From contig JAPDJB010000021.1 of assembly GCA_029259285.1 (NCBI GenBank), positions 1 to 10,108 on the forward strand: 10,108 bases of DNA, read 5' to 3'. Both the position numbers and the translations under genes were made by a program. Of this stretch, positions 1 to 6,372 are shown in pieces (position 1 is the stretch's first letter; the number at the start of each line of letters is the position of its first letter). The notes below the pieces were generated by a model. That model was not told the DNA's origin. It ran no database searches and saw only the letters and a list, made by a program, of their open reading frames with translations. The DNA comes from Candidatus Bathyarchaeota archaeon (GTDB lineage Archaea > Thermoproteota > Bathyarchaeia > TCS64 > B23).

Positions 1-2
1 CG

Positions 3-384
3 TTCTTCGACCCAGATGATGAATACTATCTCTCCGACTTCGCAAAGCACTTCATAGCAGGAATTCTAAAACATGCTTCAGAGTTTACGGCGGTGACAAA
101 TCAGTGGGTGAATTCCTACAAGAGGCTCGTCCCCGGTTACGAGGCTCCAGTTTACATCTGCTGGGCAAGAAGAAACAGGAGCACTCTCGTCAGAGTTCCA
201 CTTTACAAGCCGGGGAAGGAGAAGGCAACGAGAATAGAGGTGAGATCTCCAGATCCAGCGTGCAACCCGTATCTTGCATTCGCTGCAATGCTCGCTGCTG
301 GAATGAAGGGAGTTGAGGAGAAATACGAGCTTCCAGAGCCGGTTGAGAAGGATGTATATCACATGAGCGAGGAGGAGAGAGAGA
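3..384 (+). pseudogene. glnA: Glutamine synthetase (type I) C-terminal fragment, truncated at both ends
   Basis: The first roughly 127 codons of the open frame are glutamine synthetase, which makes glutamine from glutamate, ammonia and ATP. The diagnostic stretch is TNQWVNSYKRLVPGYEAP (about 93-146), followed by WARRNRSTLVRVP, which contributes glutamate- and nucleotide-binding arginines, then RIEVRSPDPACNPYLAFAAMLAAG (the IExRxPDxxxNPY signature) and the DVYHMSEEERE loop. This matches the last third of a roughly 440-residue GSI enzyme. The N-terminal beta-grasp domain and the metal-binding part would lie left of the window. The last 60 or so residues after the YHMSEEER loop are absent, replaced in frame by RNA polymerase. 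Hand-counted GC is about 50% here and about 58% just downstream. As it stands the enzyme would be incomplete. Confidence 0.9.
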
Positions 385-2201
385 AGATCAGAACCGTCCT
401 GAAGGAGATGGAGGAAAATGTCAGCCGCCTAATAAAGGACTATAAGGCGGGGAGGATGAAGCGACTTCCGGGACGTACCCTAGAGGAGACCCTCGAGTTC
501 GAGATCATGAATGAGCTGGCTAAGGCGAGGGATAGGGCCGGAGAGCTCGTGGAGGCTAGATTGAAGCTGGACAACGCCGGAGTTATCATGACCCGCACAG
601 GGGCGAGAGGCAGCAGCCTGAACATAGGGCAGATGATGGGCTCCGTCGGGCAGCAGTCGATCCGAGGTAAGCGGATCACCAGAGGCTACCTCAACAGGAC
701 ACTGCCCCACTTCAAGGAGAACGACCCCAACCCAGCTGCACGGGGCTTCATCTATAGCTGCTACCGAGACGGCCTCAATCCACTGGAGTTCTTCTTCCAC
801 GCCATGGGAGGCCGGGAGGGCCTAGTCGACACGGCTGTGAGAACCCAGCAGAGCGGATATATGCAGCGGCGCCTCATAAACGCCCTCGAGCATCTAAGAG
901 TCGAATACGATGGAACCGTGAGGGACTCCATGGGGAACATCATCCAGTTCAGATACGGCGAGGACGGCGTCGACCCGGCGAAGAGCGATCACGGTAAGGC
1001 CGTCAACGTTGAGCAGCTCATCGAGAGGGTGAAGCTCGGCGAGGAGGGGGGTGAGCCTGCGTCACCCGATTTCATAGAGGAGCGCATTGGGAGGGTTGAG
1101 GATAAGCTGCCTCTAAGCATCGTCGAGGAGCTTCGAAGCCTTCTCCCCGCCGCGGGTCTGACGGAGAGGGGAGTCGATAGGGTGATCGAGGGGGTTGTCC
1201 GCAGCTATGATTTCAGCCTCGTAGAGCCTGGAGAGGCCGTTGGCACAGTCGCAGCCCAATCCATCGGGGAGCCTGGAACTCAGATGACCCTGAGAACCTT
1301 CCACTACGCAGGCGTAGCCGAGCTGAATGTCACCCTCGGGCTGCCGAGGCTGATAGAGCTGGTGGATGCGAGGAGGACGCCTTCGACGCCGACGATGACC
1401 ATATACCTCGACGAGGAGCATCGCCACGACGCCGAGAAGGCGAGGGAGGTAGCCAAAAGGTTGACTTATACGACGCTTGGAGACATCCTAGACTTCATAG
1501 GCCTCGACATCAGGAGGGACGCCATAAGAGTTGTCCTCAACCCCGAGAGAATGAGAAGCCTAGGGGTCAGCCAGGAAGATGTGGAGGAGGCGGCGCCGAA
1601 GCTGGAGAGGGAGGAGGAATACATCTATCTACTGCCATTATCAAAGGTTCGAGACGAGGATCCGGAGAGAGTGATAGAGGAGCTCACGGAGATCGGCGTC
1701 AAGGGCATACCTAGGATAAAGAGGGTTCTCACAGTCTATGAGAATGGCGAGTGGGTTATAAAGACGGACGGATCAAACCTGGAGATGGTTCTCAACGTTG
1801 AGGGCGTCGACCCGACGAGGACGACGACAAACGACATCCACGAGATCGCGAAGGTTCTGGGAATAGAAGCCGCTAGGAACGCCCTTATAAGGGAGGCGAA
1901 GGGAGTGCTAGACGAGCAGGGCCTCGATGTCGATGTGAGGCATGTGATGCTCGTCGCGGACATCATGACCAGCACCGGCGAGGTTCAGCAGATAGGTCGT
2001 CATGGAGTAAGCGGTGCGAAGAGCAGCGTCCTCGCCAGAGCCGCCTTCGAGCTGACTGTTCAACACCTAGTCGACGCCGCTGTAAAGGGTGAAATCGACC
2101 CGCTGAGGGGTGTGGTGGAGAACATCATCGTCGGACAGTCGATGCCCCTCGGAACCGGCAGCGTTGAACTCTTCATGACGGTTGGAGGTCGAAGGCGATG
2201 A
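3..2201 (+). CDS. rpoA: RNA polymerase subunit A (C-terminal A' + A''), fused in frame to a glutamine synthetase piece; 5' partial
   Basis: The frame is open from the left edge to the TGA at 2199-2201. A GTG at 93 is internal, not a start. From about 388 the product is the largest RNA polymerase subunit, the catalytic core of transcription. Visible landmarks are LPGRTLEETLE (about 465-497), the funnel region with TRTGARGSSLNIGQ, the bridge helix GLNPLEFFFHAMGGREGL (771-875), and the trigger-loop region with AAQSIGEPGTQMTLRTFH (1224-1313). The A''-type end carries GRHGVSGAKSSVLARAAFE and the final VENIIVGQSMPLGTG. The usual A'/A'' break would fall near 1000-1080, but there is no stop there, so the subunit is unsplit. 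The N-terminal half, including the NADFDGDE catalytic loop, is missing; glutamine synthetase sequence (3 to about 380) stands in its place. The polymerase assignment is firm; the fusion is probably an artefact. The stop overlaps the rpl30e start. Confidence 0.93.
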   Translation, partial: FFDPDDEYYLSDFAKHFIAGILKHASEFTAVTNQWVNSYKRLVPGYEAPVYICWARRNRSTLVRVPLYKPGKEKATRIEVRSPDPACNPYLAFAAMLAAGMKGVEEKYELPEPVEKDVYHMSEEEREKIRTVLKEMEENVSRLIKDYKAGRMKRLPGRTLEETLEFEIMNELAKARDRAGELVEARLKLDNAGVIMTRTGARGSSLNIGQMMGSVGQQSIRGKRITRGYLNRTLPHFKENDPNPAARGFIYSCYRDGLNPLEFFFHAMGGREGLVDTAVRTQQSGYMQRRLINALEHLRVEYDGTVRDSMGNIIQFRYGEDGVDPAKSDHGKAVNVEQLIERVKLGEEGGEPASPDFIEERIGRVEDKLPLSIVEELRSLLPAAGLTERGVDRVIEGVVRSYDFSLVEPGEAVGTVAAQSIGEPGTQMTLRTFHYAGVAELNVTLGLPRLIELVDARRTPSTPTMTIYLDEEHRHDAEKAREVAKRLTYTTLGDILDFIGLDIRRDAIRVVLNPERMRSLGVSQEDVEEAAPKLEREEEYIYLLPLSKVRDEDPERVIEELTEIGVKGIPRIKRVLTVYENGEWVIKTDGSNLEMVLNVEGVDPTRTTTNDIHEIAKVLGIEAARNALIREAKGVLDEQGLDVDVRHVMLVADIMTSTGEVQQIGRHGVSGAKSSVLARAAFELTVQHLVDAAVKGEIDPLRGVVENIIVGQSMPLGTGSVELFMTVGGRRR
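369..387 (+). other. Junction between glutamine synthetase and RNA polymerase sequence in an all-purine run
   Basis: Nineteen consecutive purines (GAG/GAGA repeats) encode the Glu/Arg stretch where glutamine synthetase similarity ends (YHMSEEERE) and the RpoA coiled region starts (KIRTVLKEMEE). Both families carry Glu/Arg-rich, GAG-rich sequence at this point, so a short shared stretch could have joined two unrelated reads or contigs. The exact breakpoint cannot be placed more finely by eye. Confidence 0.75.
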
Positions 2202-2509
2202 GCAGCCTAGACCACGAGTTGAGGATGGCCCTCAAGACGGGTAAGTTCCACCTAGGCTCCAAGAGCGCCATCAGGGAGCTCCTACGGGGAAGGGCTAAAC
2301 TAATAATACTCTCCAGCAACTGCCCAGAGCATTACAGGGAGTGGATAGAGGAATATGCCAAGCTCGCCGGCATCCCAGTTTTGAGGCATAGAAAGGATAG
2401 CGTAGACCTGGGAATCCTATGCGGCAAGCCCTTCCCAGTGTCAGCAATTGTTATAAATGAACCTGGTGACTCAAAGATCTTGAATCTGGTGAAGAGGGGA
2501 GATGCTTAG
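2198..2509 (+). CDS. rpl30e: Ribosomal protein L30e (eL30)
   Basis: A 103-residue protein of the L7Ae/L30e family, part of the archaeal and eukaryotic large ribosomal subunit, where it binds RNA through a kink-turn-type fold. The sequence shows the family core: an N-terminal GKFHLGSKSAIRELLRGRAKLIILSSNCP, then the YAKLAGIPVLRHRKDSVDLGILCGKPF helix-strand unit. Length is typical at about 100 residues. The ATG at 2198 overlaps the rpoA stop as ATGA, with a GGAGGT ribosome binding site at 2184-2189, eight bases upstream, so this start is well supported. The 3' end overlaps nusA by eight bases. The order rpoA-rpl30e-nusA is a conserved archaeal transcription/translation operon, so translational coupling is likely. 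Confidence 0.95.
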   Translation: MSSLDHELRMALKTGKFHLGSKSAIRELLRGRAKLIILSSNCPEHYREWIEEYAKLAGIPVLRHRKDSVDLGILCGKPFPVSAIVINEPGDSKILNLVKRGDA

Positions 2510-2939
2510 GAACATAAAGATCACGGAGAATGAGCTTCGATACATGTCCCTCCTAGAGAGGATGACAGGCGCCACAGTGCTCGACTGCGTCATCGACGAG
2601 GAGGAGGGCTCGATAATCTTCGCGGTGAAGAAGGGTGAGGTAGGACTAGCCGTGGGGAGGAGGGGTGAGAAGATCAAGAAGTTTAAAAAACTGACGAATA
2701 AAAAGGTGGACATCTATGAATACATCGAGGATCCATTAAAGTTCATTAAGAGCGCCCTCAAGCCGGCTAGGGTGAAGGATATAAAGCTTGTTGAGAGGGT
2801 TGACGGCAGCAAGATCGCCATGGTCAGGGTTGAGGAGAAGGATAAGGGTATAGCCATAGGAAAGAATGGGAGGAACATCAAGAAGGTGAGATTCCTCGCC
2901 AAGCGCTATTTCGGCTTAGAAACCATTATAATAAGCTAA
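2502..2939 (+). CDS. nusA: Archaeal NusA-like transcription factor (two KH domains)
   Basis: A 145-residue archaeal NusA, the short form made only of two KH RNA-binding domains and lacking the N-terminal polymerase-binding and S1 domains of bacterial NusA. Both KH GxxG loops are visible: VGRRGEKI in the first half and IGKNGRNIKKVRFLAKRYFG near the C-terminus. Its position after rpl30e in the RNA polymerase operon is the usual archaeal context and implies a role in elongation or termination, though the archaeal protein is less well studied than the bacterial one. The start overlaps the end of rpl30e by eight bases and follows a purine-rich AGGGGAG. In most archaea rps12 comes next on the same strand; here a minus-strand rps10 begins its convergent end six bases away. 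Confidence 0.93.
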   Translation: MLRNIKITENELRYMSLLERMTGATVLDCVIDEEEGSIIFAVKKGEVGLAVGRRGEKIKKFKKLTNKKVDIYEYIEDPLKFIKSALKPARVKDIKLVERVDGSKIAMVRVEEKDKGIAIGKNGRNIKKVRFLAKRYFGLETIIIS

Positions 2940-2942
2940 AAA
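2938..2942 (-). terminator. Possible U-tract terminator after rps10
   Basis: Read on the minus strand, a TTTTT run follows the rps10 stop codon by three bases. Archaeal RNA polymerase can terminate at short U-tracts without a hairpin, so this is a plausible end for the EF-1alpha/rps10 transcript. It overlaps the nusA stop codon on the other strand. No stem-loop is seen and no comparable T run lies after nusA on the plus strand. Confidence 0.35.
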
Positions 2943-2945
2943 TCA

Positions 2946-3254
2946 TTATCTAATCTCCATCTCAATATAGACCTCACTCGGCACCCTGATGCGCATAATA
3001 TTCCTCATCACGCGCTCACGGGCGTCGATCTCTATCAGCCTCTTATGAATCCTCATCTCATACTTATCCCAGGTATTGCTGCCGTCGCCGCAGGGAGTCC
3101 TCCTGACGGGGACCACCAGCCTCTTCGTGGGCAGCGGGATGGGTCCAACCATCTTGACGCCCATCCTCCTGGCGATCTCCTTTATCTCCTGGCATACCAT
3201 CTCCAGCTTCTTCGTATCGGTGCTGGTCAATTTAATCCTCGCCCGTCTAACCAT
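2946..3254 (-). CDS. rps10: Small subunit ribosomal protein S10 (uS10)
   Basis: A 102-residue uS10, a head protein of the 30S subunit. The diagnostic pieces are the N-terminal RARIKLTSTDTKKLEMVCQEIKEIARRMGVKMVGPIPLPTKRL and the loop PVRRTPCGDGSNTWDKYEMRIHKRLIEI, followed by a C-terminal VPSEVYIEMEI strand. Length is exactly typical for archaea. The start is ATG at 3254, with a purine-rich GAGGGGTGG about five bases upstream. It lies 40 bases downstream of the EF-1alpha gene on the same strand, the conserved archaeal tuf-rpsJ pair. A TATA-like box in that gap suggests it can also be transcribed alone. The pair is inverted relative to rpoA-nusA and to rps12, which is unusual. The 3' end faces nusA with a 6-base gap. 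Confidence 0.96.
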   Translation of the reverse strand: MVRRARIKLTSTDTKKLEMVCQEIKEIARRMGVKMVGPIPLPTKRLVVPVRRTPCGDGSNTWDKYEMRIHKRLIEIDARERVMRNIMRIRVPSEVYIEMEIR

Positions 3255-3280
3255 CCCGCCACCCCTCGGAGGACTCCACG

Positions 3281-3290
3281 GAATTTAAAC
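3281..3290 (-). promoter_or_regulatory. TATA-like box ahead of rps10
   Basis: The minus strand reads GTTTAAATTC in the 40-base gap between EF-1alpha and rps10. A start about 26 bases downstream would fall near 3260, giving a leader of about six bases before the ATG at 3254. This allows rps10 expression independent of EF-1alpha. The assignment rests on composition and spacing only. Confidence 0.4.
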
Positions 3291-3294
3291 CTTC

Positions 3295-4584
3295 CTAACT
3301 CTCGATCTCCAGCACTATGCCAGCCGCTATGGTGGTTCCCATATCCCTTACGGCGAAGCGGCCCAGCTGCGGGAACTCCCTATATACCTCCATCGCCACA
3401 GGCTTCAGAGGCTCGAATCGAACCACGGCGGCATCTCCGGTCTTCAGGTAGCTTGGATTCTCCTCGATGACTTGGCCGGTTCTTGGGTCAAGCTTTGAGA
3501 TGAGCTCCGCGAATCTCACCGGAATCTGAGCCGTGTGGATGTGGAGAACCGGCGTGTATCCCTGGGCGATGGCTGTTGGGTGGTGGATGACGAAGATCCT
3601 TCCTTTGAAGGCCTTAGCCACCGTCGGCGGATTATCCGGATAGCCGGCCACCATTCCACGCCTCAGCTGATCCCTCGCGATGCCCTTGACGTTGAATCCT
3701 ATGTTGTCGCCTGGCTCAGCCCTCTGGATCCTCGTATGATGGGTCTCGATGCTCTTAACCTCTCCCTGTAGGCCGCCTGGCATGAAGATGACCTTCTTAC
3801 CGATCTCTAGGACACCCGTCTCAACCCTGCCCACGGGGACTGTTCCAACGCCCCTGATGGAGTAGACATCTTGGATCGGTATCCTCAGCGGCTTGTCTAT
3901 GGGCTTAGGTGGAACCTCGAACTCGTCTAGGGCCTCGATGAGCGTTGGGCCGTCGTACCATGGCATGTTCTTACTCTTCTCCACGAGGTTGTCGCCGGTC
4001 CACCCCGAGACGGGGATGAAGTGTATCTTGTTGACGTTGTAGCCCACCATCTTCAGCAGCCTAGCGACGCCGTCCTTAACCTCCTCGTATCTCTGCTGGC
4101 TCCAATTCACGGTTGGGTCATCCATCTTGTTGATGCAGACAACCATCTGATCGACGCCGAGGGTCTTAGCTAGGAAGGCGTGTTCACGGGTCTGCCCTCC
4201 AGGGGTCATGCCAGCCTCGTATTCTCCCCTCTTGGCTGAGACGAAGAGGATGGCTCCATCAGCCTGGCTGGCTCCGGTCACCATGTTCTTCACGAAGTCC
4301 CTGTGTCCAGGGGCGTCGATGATGGTGAAGAAGTACTTCGGAGTCTCGAACTTGTAGAAAGCCAGGTCGATGGTTAGGCCTCTTTCACGCTCCTCCTTCA
4401 GCCTGTCGAGTATCCAGGCATACTTGAAGGACTCCTTCCCCAGCGCCTTGGCCTCCTCCTCATACTTCTTGATGGTCTTCTCATCGACGGCTCCGGTTAG
4501 GTAGAAGAGGTGGCCTATCGTAGTGCTCTTCCCGTGGTCTACGTGGCCGATGACTATGAGGTTGAGATGTGGCTTCTCACTCAT
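3295..4584 (-). CDS. tuf: Translation elongation factor 1-alpha (aEF1A)
   Basis: A full-length 429-residue archaeal EF-1alpha, the GTPase that brings aminoacyl-tRNA to the ribosome. All GTP-binding motifs are present: G1 GHVDHGKS (residues 13-20), the switch I region ERERGLTID (65-73), G3 DAPGH (90-94) and G4 NKMD (152-155), with an SGW loop further on for G5. Domain 2 follows with IPIQDVYSIRGVGTVPVGRVETG, and domain 3 ends in FAVRDMGTTIAAGIVLEI. Switch I has Leu (GLTI) where Val (GVTI) is commoner. The ATG at 4584 has a GGAGGT site six bases upstream and a TATA-like box at 4620-4628. It is followed by rps10 on the same strand and diverges from rps12. A normal, intact gene. Confidence 0.98.
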   Translation of the reverse strand: MSEKPHLNLIVIGHVDHGKSTTIGHLFYLTGAVDEKTIKKYEEEAKALGKESFKYAWILDRLKEERERGLTIDLAFYKFETPKYFFTIIDAPGHRDFVKNMVTGASQADGAILFVSAKRGEYEAGMTPGGQTREHAFLAKTLGVDQMVVCINKMDDPTVNWSQQRYEEVKDGVARLLKMVGYNVNKIHFIPVSGWTGDNLVEKSKNMPWYDGPTLIEALDEFEVPPKPIDKPLRIPIQDVYSIRGVGTVPVGRVETGVLEIGKKVIFMPGGLQGEVKSIETHHTRIQRAEPGDNIGFNVKGIARDQLRRGMVAGYPDNPPTVAKAFKGRIFVIHHPTAIAQGYTPVLHIHTAQIPVRFAELISKLDPRTGQVIEENPSYLKTGDAAVVRFEPLKPVAMEVYREFPQLGRFAVRDMGTTIAAGIVLEIES

Positions 4585-4590
4585 ACCCTA

Positions 4591-4596
4591 ACCTCC
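4591..4596 (-). promoter_or_regulatory. Shine-Dalgarno site of EF-1alpha
   Basis: The minus strand reads GGAGGT six bases before the ATG at 4584. It is a near-perfect match to the 16S rRNA 3' end and fixes the start of the EF-1alpha gene. Several neighbours (rps12, rps7, the prenyltransferase) have little or no leader and no such site. Confidence 0.8.
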
Positions 4597-4619
4597 TACA
4601 CAGTGAGGATAGAATGAGA

Positions 4620-4628
4620 CATAAAAAG
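4620..4628 (-). promoter_or_regulatory. TATA-like box of the EF-1alpha/rps10 unit
   Basis: The minus strand reads CTTTTTATG, the archaeal TATA type. A start about 26 bases downstream falls near 4598, just ahead of the Shine-Dalgarno site and 14 bases before the ATG. It lies back to back with the rps12 promoter in the same 109-base gap (4585-4693). Confidence 0.6.
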
Positions 4629-4657
4629 TTTCCTGGGTTCATCCTCGGCTACGTAAG

Positions 4658-4666
4658 GTTTTAAAG
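4658..4666 (+). promoter_or_regulatory. TATA-like box of rps12
   Basis: The plus strand reads GTTTTAAAG. A transcript starting about 26 bases downstream of its centre would begin near 4688, six bases before the ATG at 4694. That placement argues against the GTG at 4670 being the rps12 start, since it would lie upstream of the transcript. Confidence 0.55.
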
Positions 4667-4693
4667 GGGGTGCTCAACGCCCTATTGGGGAAG

Positions 4694-5125
4694 ATGCCTA
4701 ACGGGATGTTCGCAGCGAGGAAGCTAGTGAAGATCCGGAAGAAGATGAGATCGAAGAGTCGAGACTATGTTAGGCGTCTCCGGAAGAAGATGTATAAGAA
4801 GGCTGACCCCCTTGAGGGCGCCCCCATGGCTAGGGGCATAGTCCTCCAAAAGGTCGGCGTCGAGTCGAGGCAGCCCAACTCCGCCATCAGGAAGTGTGTG
4901 AAGGTTCAGCTCATCAAGAATGGCAAGATAGTCACAGCCTTCCTCCCAGGGGATGGCGCCCTCAACTACGTTGAGGAGCATGATGAGGTCATCATTGAGG
5001 GCATTGGAGGGCCGAGGGCACGGTCGATGGGCGATATTCCAGGCGTCAGATATAAGGTGACGAAGGTAAACGGCGTCCCCTTAAAGCTCCTCGTCCTAGG
5101 TAAGGCTAAGAAGCCGATGAGGTAG
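4694..5125 (+). CDS. rps12: Small subunit ribosomal protein S12 (uS12)
   Basis: A 143-residue archaeal uS12, the decoding-centre protein of the 30S subunit. Diagnostic stretches are DPLEGAPMARGIVLQKVGVESRQPNSAIRKC (with the invariant QPNSAIRKC), LIKNGKIVTAFLPGDGALNYVEEHDEV and RSMGDIPGVRYKV. The frame is open to a GTG at 4670, but family N-termini begin near PNGMFAARKL and the predicted transcript starts near 4688, so the ATG at 4694 is chosen. The N-terminal third is very basic (repeated RKKM motifs), as usual for this protein. In most archaea it follows nusA and precedes rps7 on one strand. Here it is a lone plus-strand gene, with EF-1alpha divergent upstream and an MFS transporter whose 3' end overlaps its own by 20 bases. 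Confidence 0.96.
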   Translation: MPNGMFAARKLVKIRKKMRSKSRDYVRRLRKKMYKKADPLEGAPMARGIVLQKVGVESRQPNSAIRKCVKVQLIKNGKIVTAFLPGDGALNYVEEHDEVIIEGIGGPRARSMGDIPGVRYKVTKVNGVPLKLLVLGKAKKPMR

Positions 5126-6281
5126 CCTCCCCCATCCAGAGTGCGAGGGGTATATTTGCAAGTAGTATGGCTGAGGCGATGTAGAAGCAGAGAGCCATAT
5201 CGAACTCCTCGCTAAGCGTCGACATTATTATAGGCCCGATGATGGAGCCGAGATCGAAGAAGGTTCTATAGGTTCCTATAGCTGCGCCTCTGAGCTCCCC
5301 CCTGACGGACTCGGAGGCGATGACGGGGGAGACGATCCAGATAGCCCCCGTCGAGAGACCCATGAGGAATACCGTGGCGGCTATGAGGATGGGGTGACAG
5401 GCATATCTCAACAGCACTATGAGGACTCCAGTGGCCGCGAGGCCGAAGAGGAGCACAGGCTTTCGACCTATCCTATCAGATATTGGGCCCATCGTGAACA
5501 TGGCGGAGACGAAGCCTAGGGATCTAGCGGAGAGTATGAGGCCTATAACCGTGAGGGATAACCCTATCTTCTCATTCATGTATATTGGAAAGATCGTGTA
5601 GAGAACCCCGACGCTCATCACGAACTCTGCGAAGATGGAGCTTGAGGCCACGATGATGTTTCTATTCGCCAGAACCTCTAATATCGCTGAGAGGGGTATA
5701 TGCCGAGCCTCCTCCATACGCCTCCTATGCCTAATCCCCGAGATGGAGAGGAAGAGAAGTGCTACGCCGCCTATGAGGGAGGAGAGGAGGAAGGTTCCTC
5801 TAAACCCTAGGAGGGATACGACGTATCCGCTTATCGATGAGCCTAGAATGGTTCCTATGAACTCAACTCCCTGGAAGAATCCCATCGCGCTTCCACGTCT
5901 CTCAGCGGTGAAGAGGTCGACGACGAAGGTCATCGCCACAGCGTAGAAGAGCGGTGCTCCCAGCCCTATCATGGCTCTTCCAGCCATGAGCTGATAGGGG
6001 TTGTGGACGAAGTGGCATAGGATGTTGCCCAGAATGGTCAGCGTTAACCCCATCGCCATGGGCTTATAGTATCCGAGCTTTGATGAGAGGAGGCCGCTGG
6101 GTATCTCCATGAATATCCTCGCCGTCCAATACGCCGAGACGACGAGGCCGATGGTGACGCCTACGGCTCCAATTCTCTTAGCGAAGATGGAGAGGAGGGG
6201 GTTTATCACGCTCCCGCTGAGGATGGTAAGGAAGGCGACGGCGCAGAGGAAGATATACTCCCTAGGCAGACTTCCATCCAT
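5106..6281 (-). CDS. Major facilitator superfamily transporter
   Basis: A 391-residue membrane transporter with about twelve predicted hydrophobic helices in two halves, joined by a basic cytoplasmic loop (RHRRRMEEARH, near residues 185-195). The clearest family mark is motif A in the second half, GPISDRIGRKPVLL; the equivalent loop of the first half (PSGLLSSKLGYYKP) is a weak copy. Length and topology fit the 12-helix MFS_1 group. The substrate cannot be told; drug or metabolite export, or sugar or organic-acid uptake, are all possible. The ATG at 6281 has no Shine-Dalgarno, but a TATA-like box at 6309-6318 places the transcript start about six bases upstream, inside a palindrome. It lies opposite in strand between rps12 and rps7, an unusual site, and its C-terminus overlaps the end of rps12. 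Confidence 0.88.
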   Translation of the reverse strand: MDGSLPREYIFLCAVAFLTILSGSVINPLLSIFAKRIGAVGVTIGLVVSAYWTARIFMEIPSGLLSSKLGYYKPMAMGLTLTILGNILCHFVHNPYQLMAGRAMIGLGAPLFYAVAMTFVVDLFTAERRGSAMGFFQGVEFIGTILGSSISGYVVSLLGFRGTFLLSSLIGGVALLFLSISGIRHRRRMEEARHIPLSAILEVLANRNIIVASSSIFAEFVMSVGVLYTIFPIYMNEKIGLSLTVIGLILSARSLGFVSAMFTMGPISDRIGRKPVLLFGLAATGVLIVLLRYACHPILIAATVFLMGLSTGAIWIVSPVIASESVRGELRGAAIGTYRTFFDLGSIIGPIIMSTLSEEFDMALCFYIASAILLANIPLALWMGEATSSAS

Positions 6282-6283
6282 AT

Positions 6284-6298
6284 TGGTCTCTTAGACCA
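6284..6298. promoter_or_regulatory. Palindrome over the MFS transcript start, candidate operator
   Basis: TGGTCT-CTT-AGACCA is a perfect inverted repeat with 6-bp arms and a 3-base centre. It lies between the MFS start codon (6281) and its TATA-like box (6309-6318), over the predicted transcription start near 6287. A bound repressor here would block the transporter but also sit upstream of the rps7 promoter. No regulator gene is visible in the window. As RNA it would form only a small hairpin. The function is inferred from symmetry and position. Confidence 0.4.
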
Positions 6299-6308
6299 CT
6301 AGGATGTC

Positions 6309-6318
6309 AATTATAAGG
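6309..6318 (-). promoter_or_regulatory. TATA-like box of the MFS transporter
   Basis: The minus strand reads CCTTATAATT, with the core TTATAATT centred near 6313. A start about 26 bases away falls near 6287, giving a leader of about six bases before the ATG at 6281. It is back to back with the rps7 promoter. Confidence 0.5.
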
Positions 6319-6332
6319 TTTAGGGCGGAACC

Positions 6333-6340
6333 CTTTTATC
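6333..6340 (+). promoter_or_regulatory. TATA-like box of rps7
   Basis: CTTTTATC, preceded by a purine-rich GCGGAA that could serve as the TFB-recognition element. The predicted transcript start near 6363 lies ten bases before the ATG at 6373, which supports that start over the in-frame ATG at 6304. Confidence 0.5.
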
Positions 6341-6372
6341 TAGGTGGACAATTCCCCTCTCTGACATCTGGG

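Noticed and set aside
93..95. GTG at 93 as the start of a 702-residue protein
   Set aside because: The frame is open to the left edge, and the upstream codons (3-92) encode conserved glutamine synthetase sequence, so the start lies outside the window.
1029..1031. GTG as a separate start for an A'' subunit
   Set aside because: There is no stop codon for A' upstream, so a separate A'' gene is not supported; the frame is continuous.
4670..4693. Longer rps12 starting at GTG 4670
   Set aside because: It lies upstream of the predicted transcript start and adds eight residues not usual in the family.
4733..4795. Repeated CCGGAAGAAGATG in rps12
   Set aside because: It is two copies encoding basic RKKM motifs normal for the Lys/Arg-rich S12 N-terminus, not a genomic repeat.
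6304..6372. Longer rps7 starting at ATG 6304
   Set aside because: The extra 23 residues cover the TATA-like box at 6333-6340 and do not resemble uS7 N-termini.
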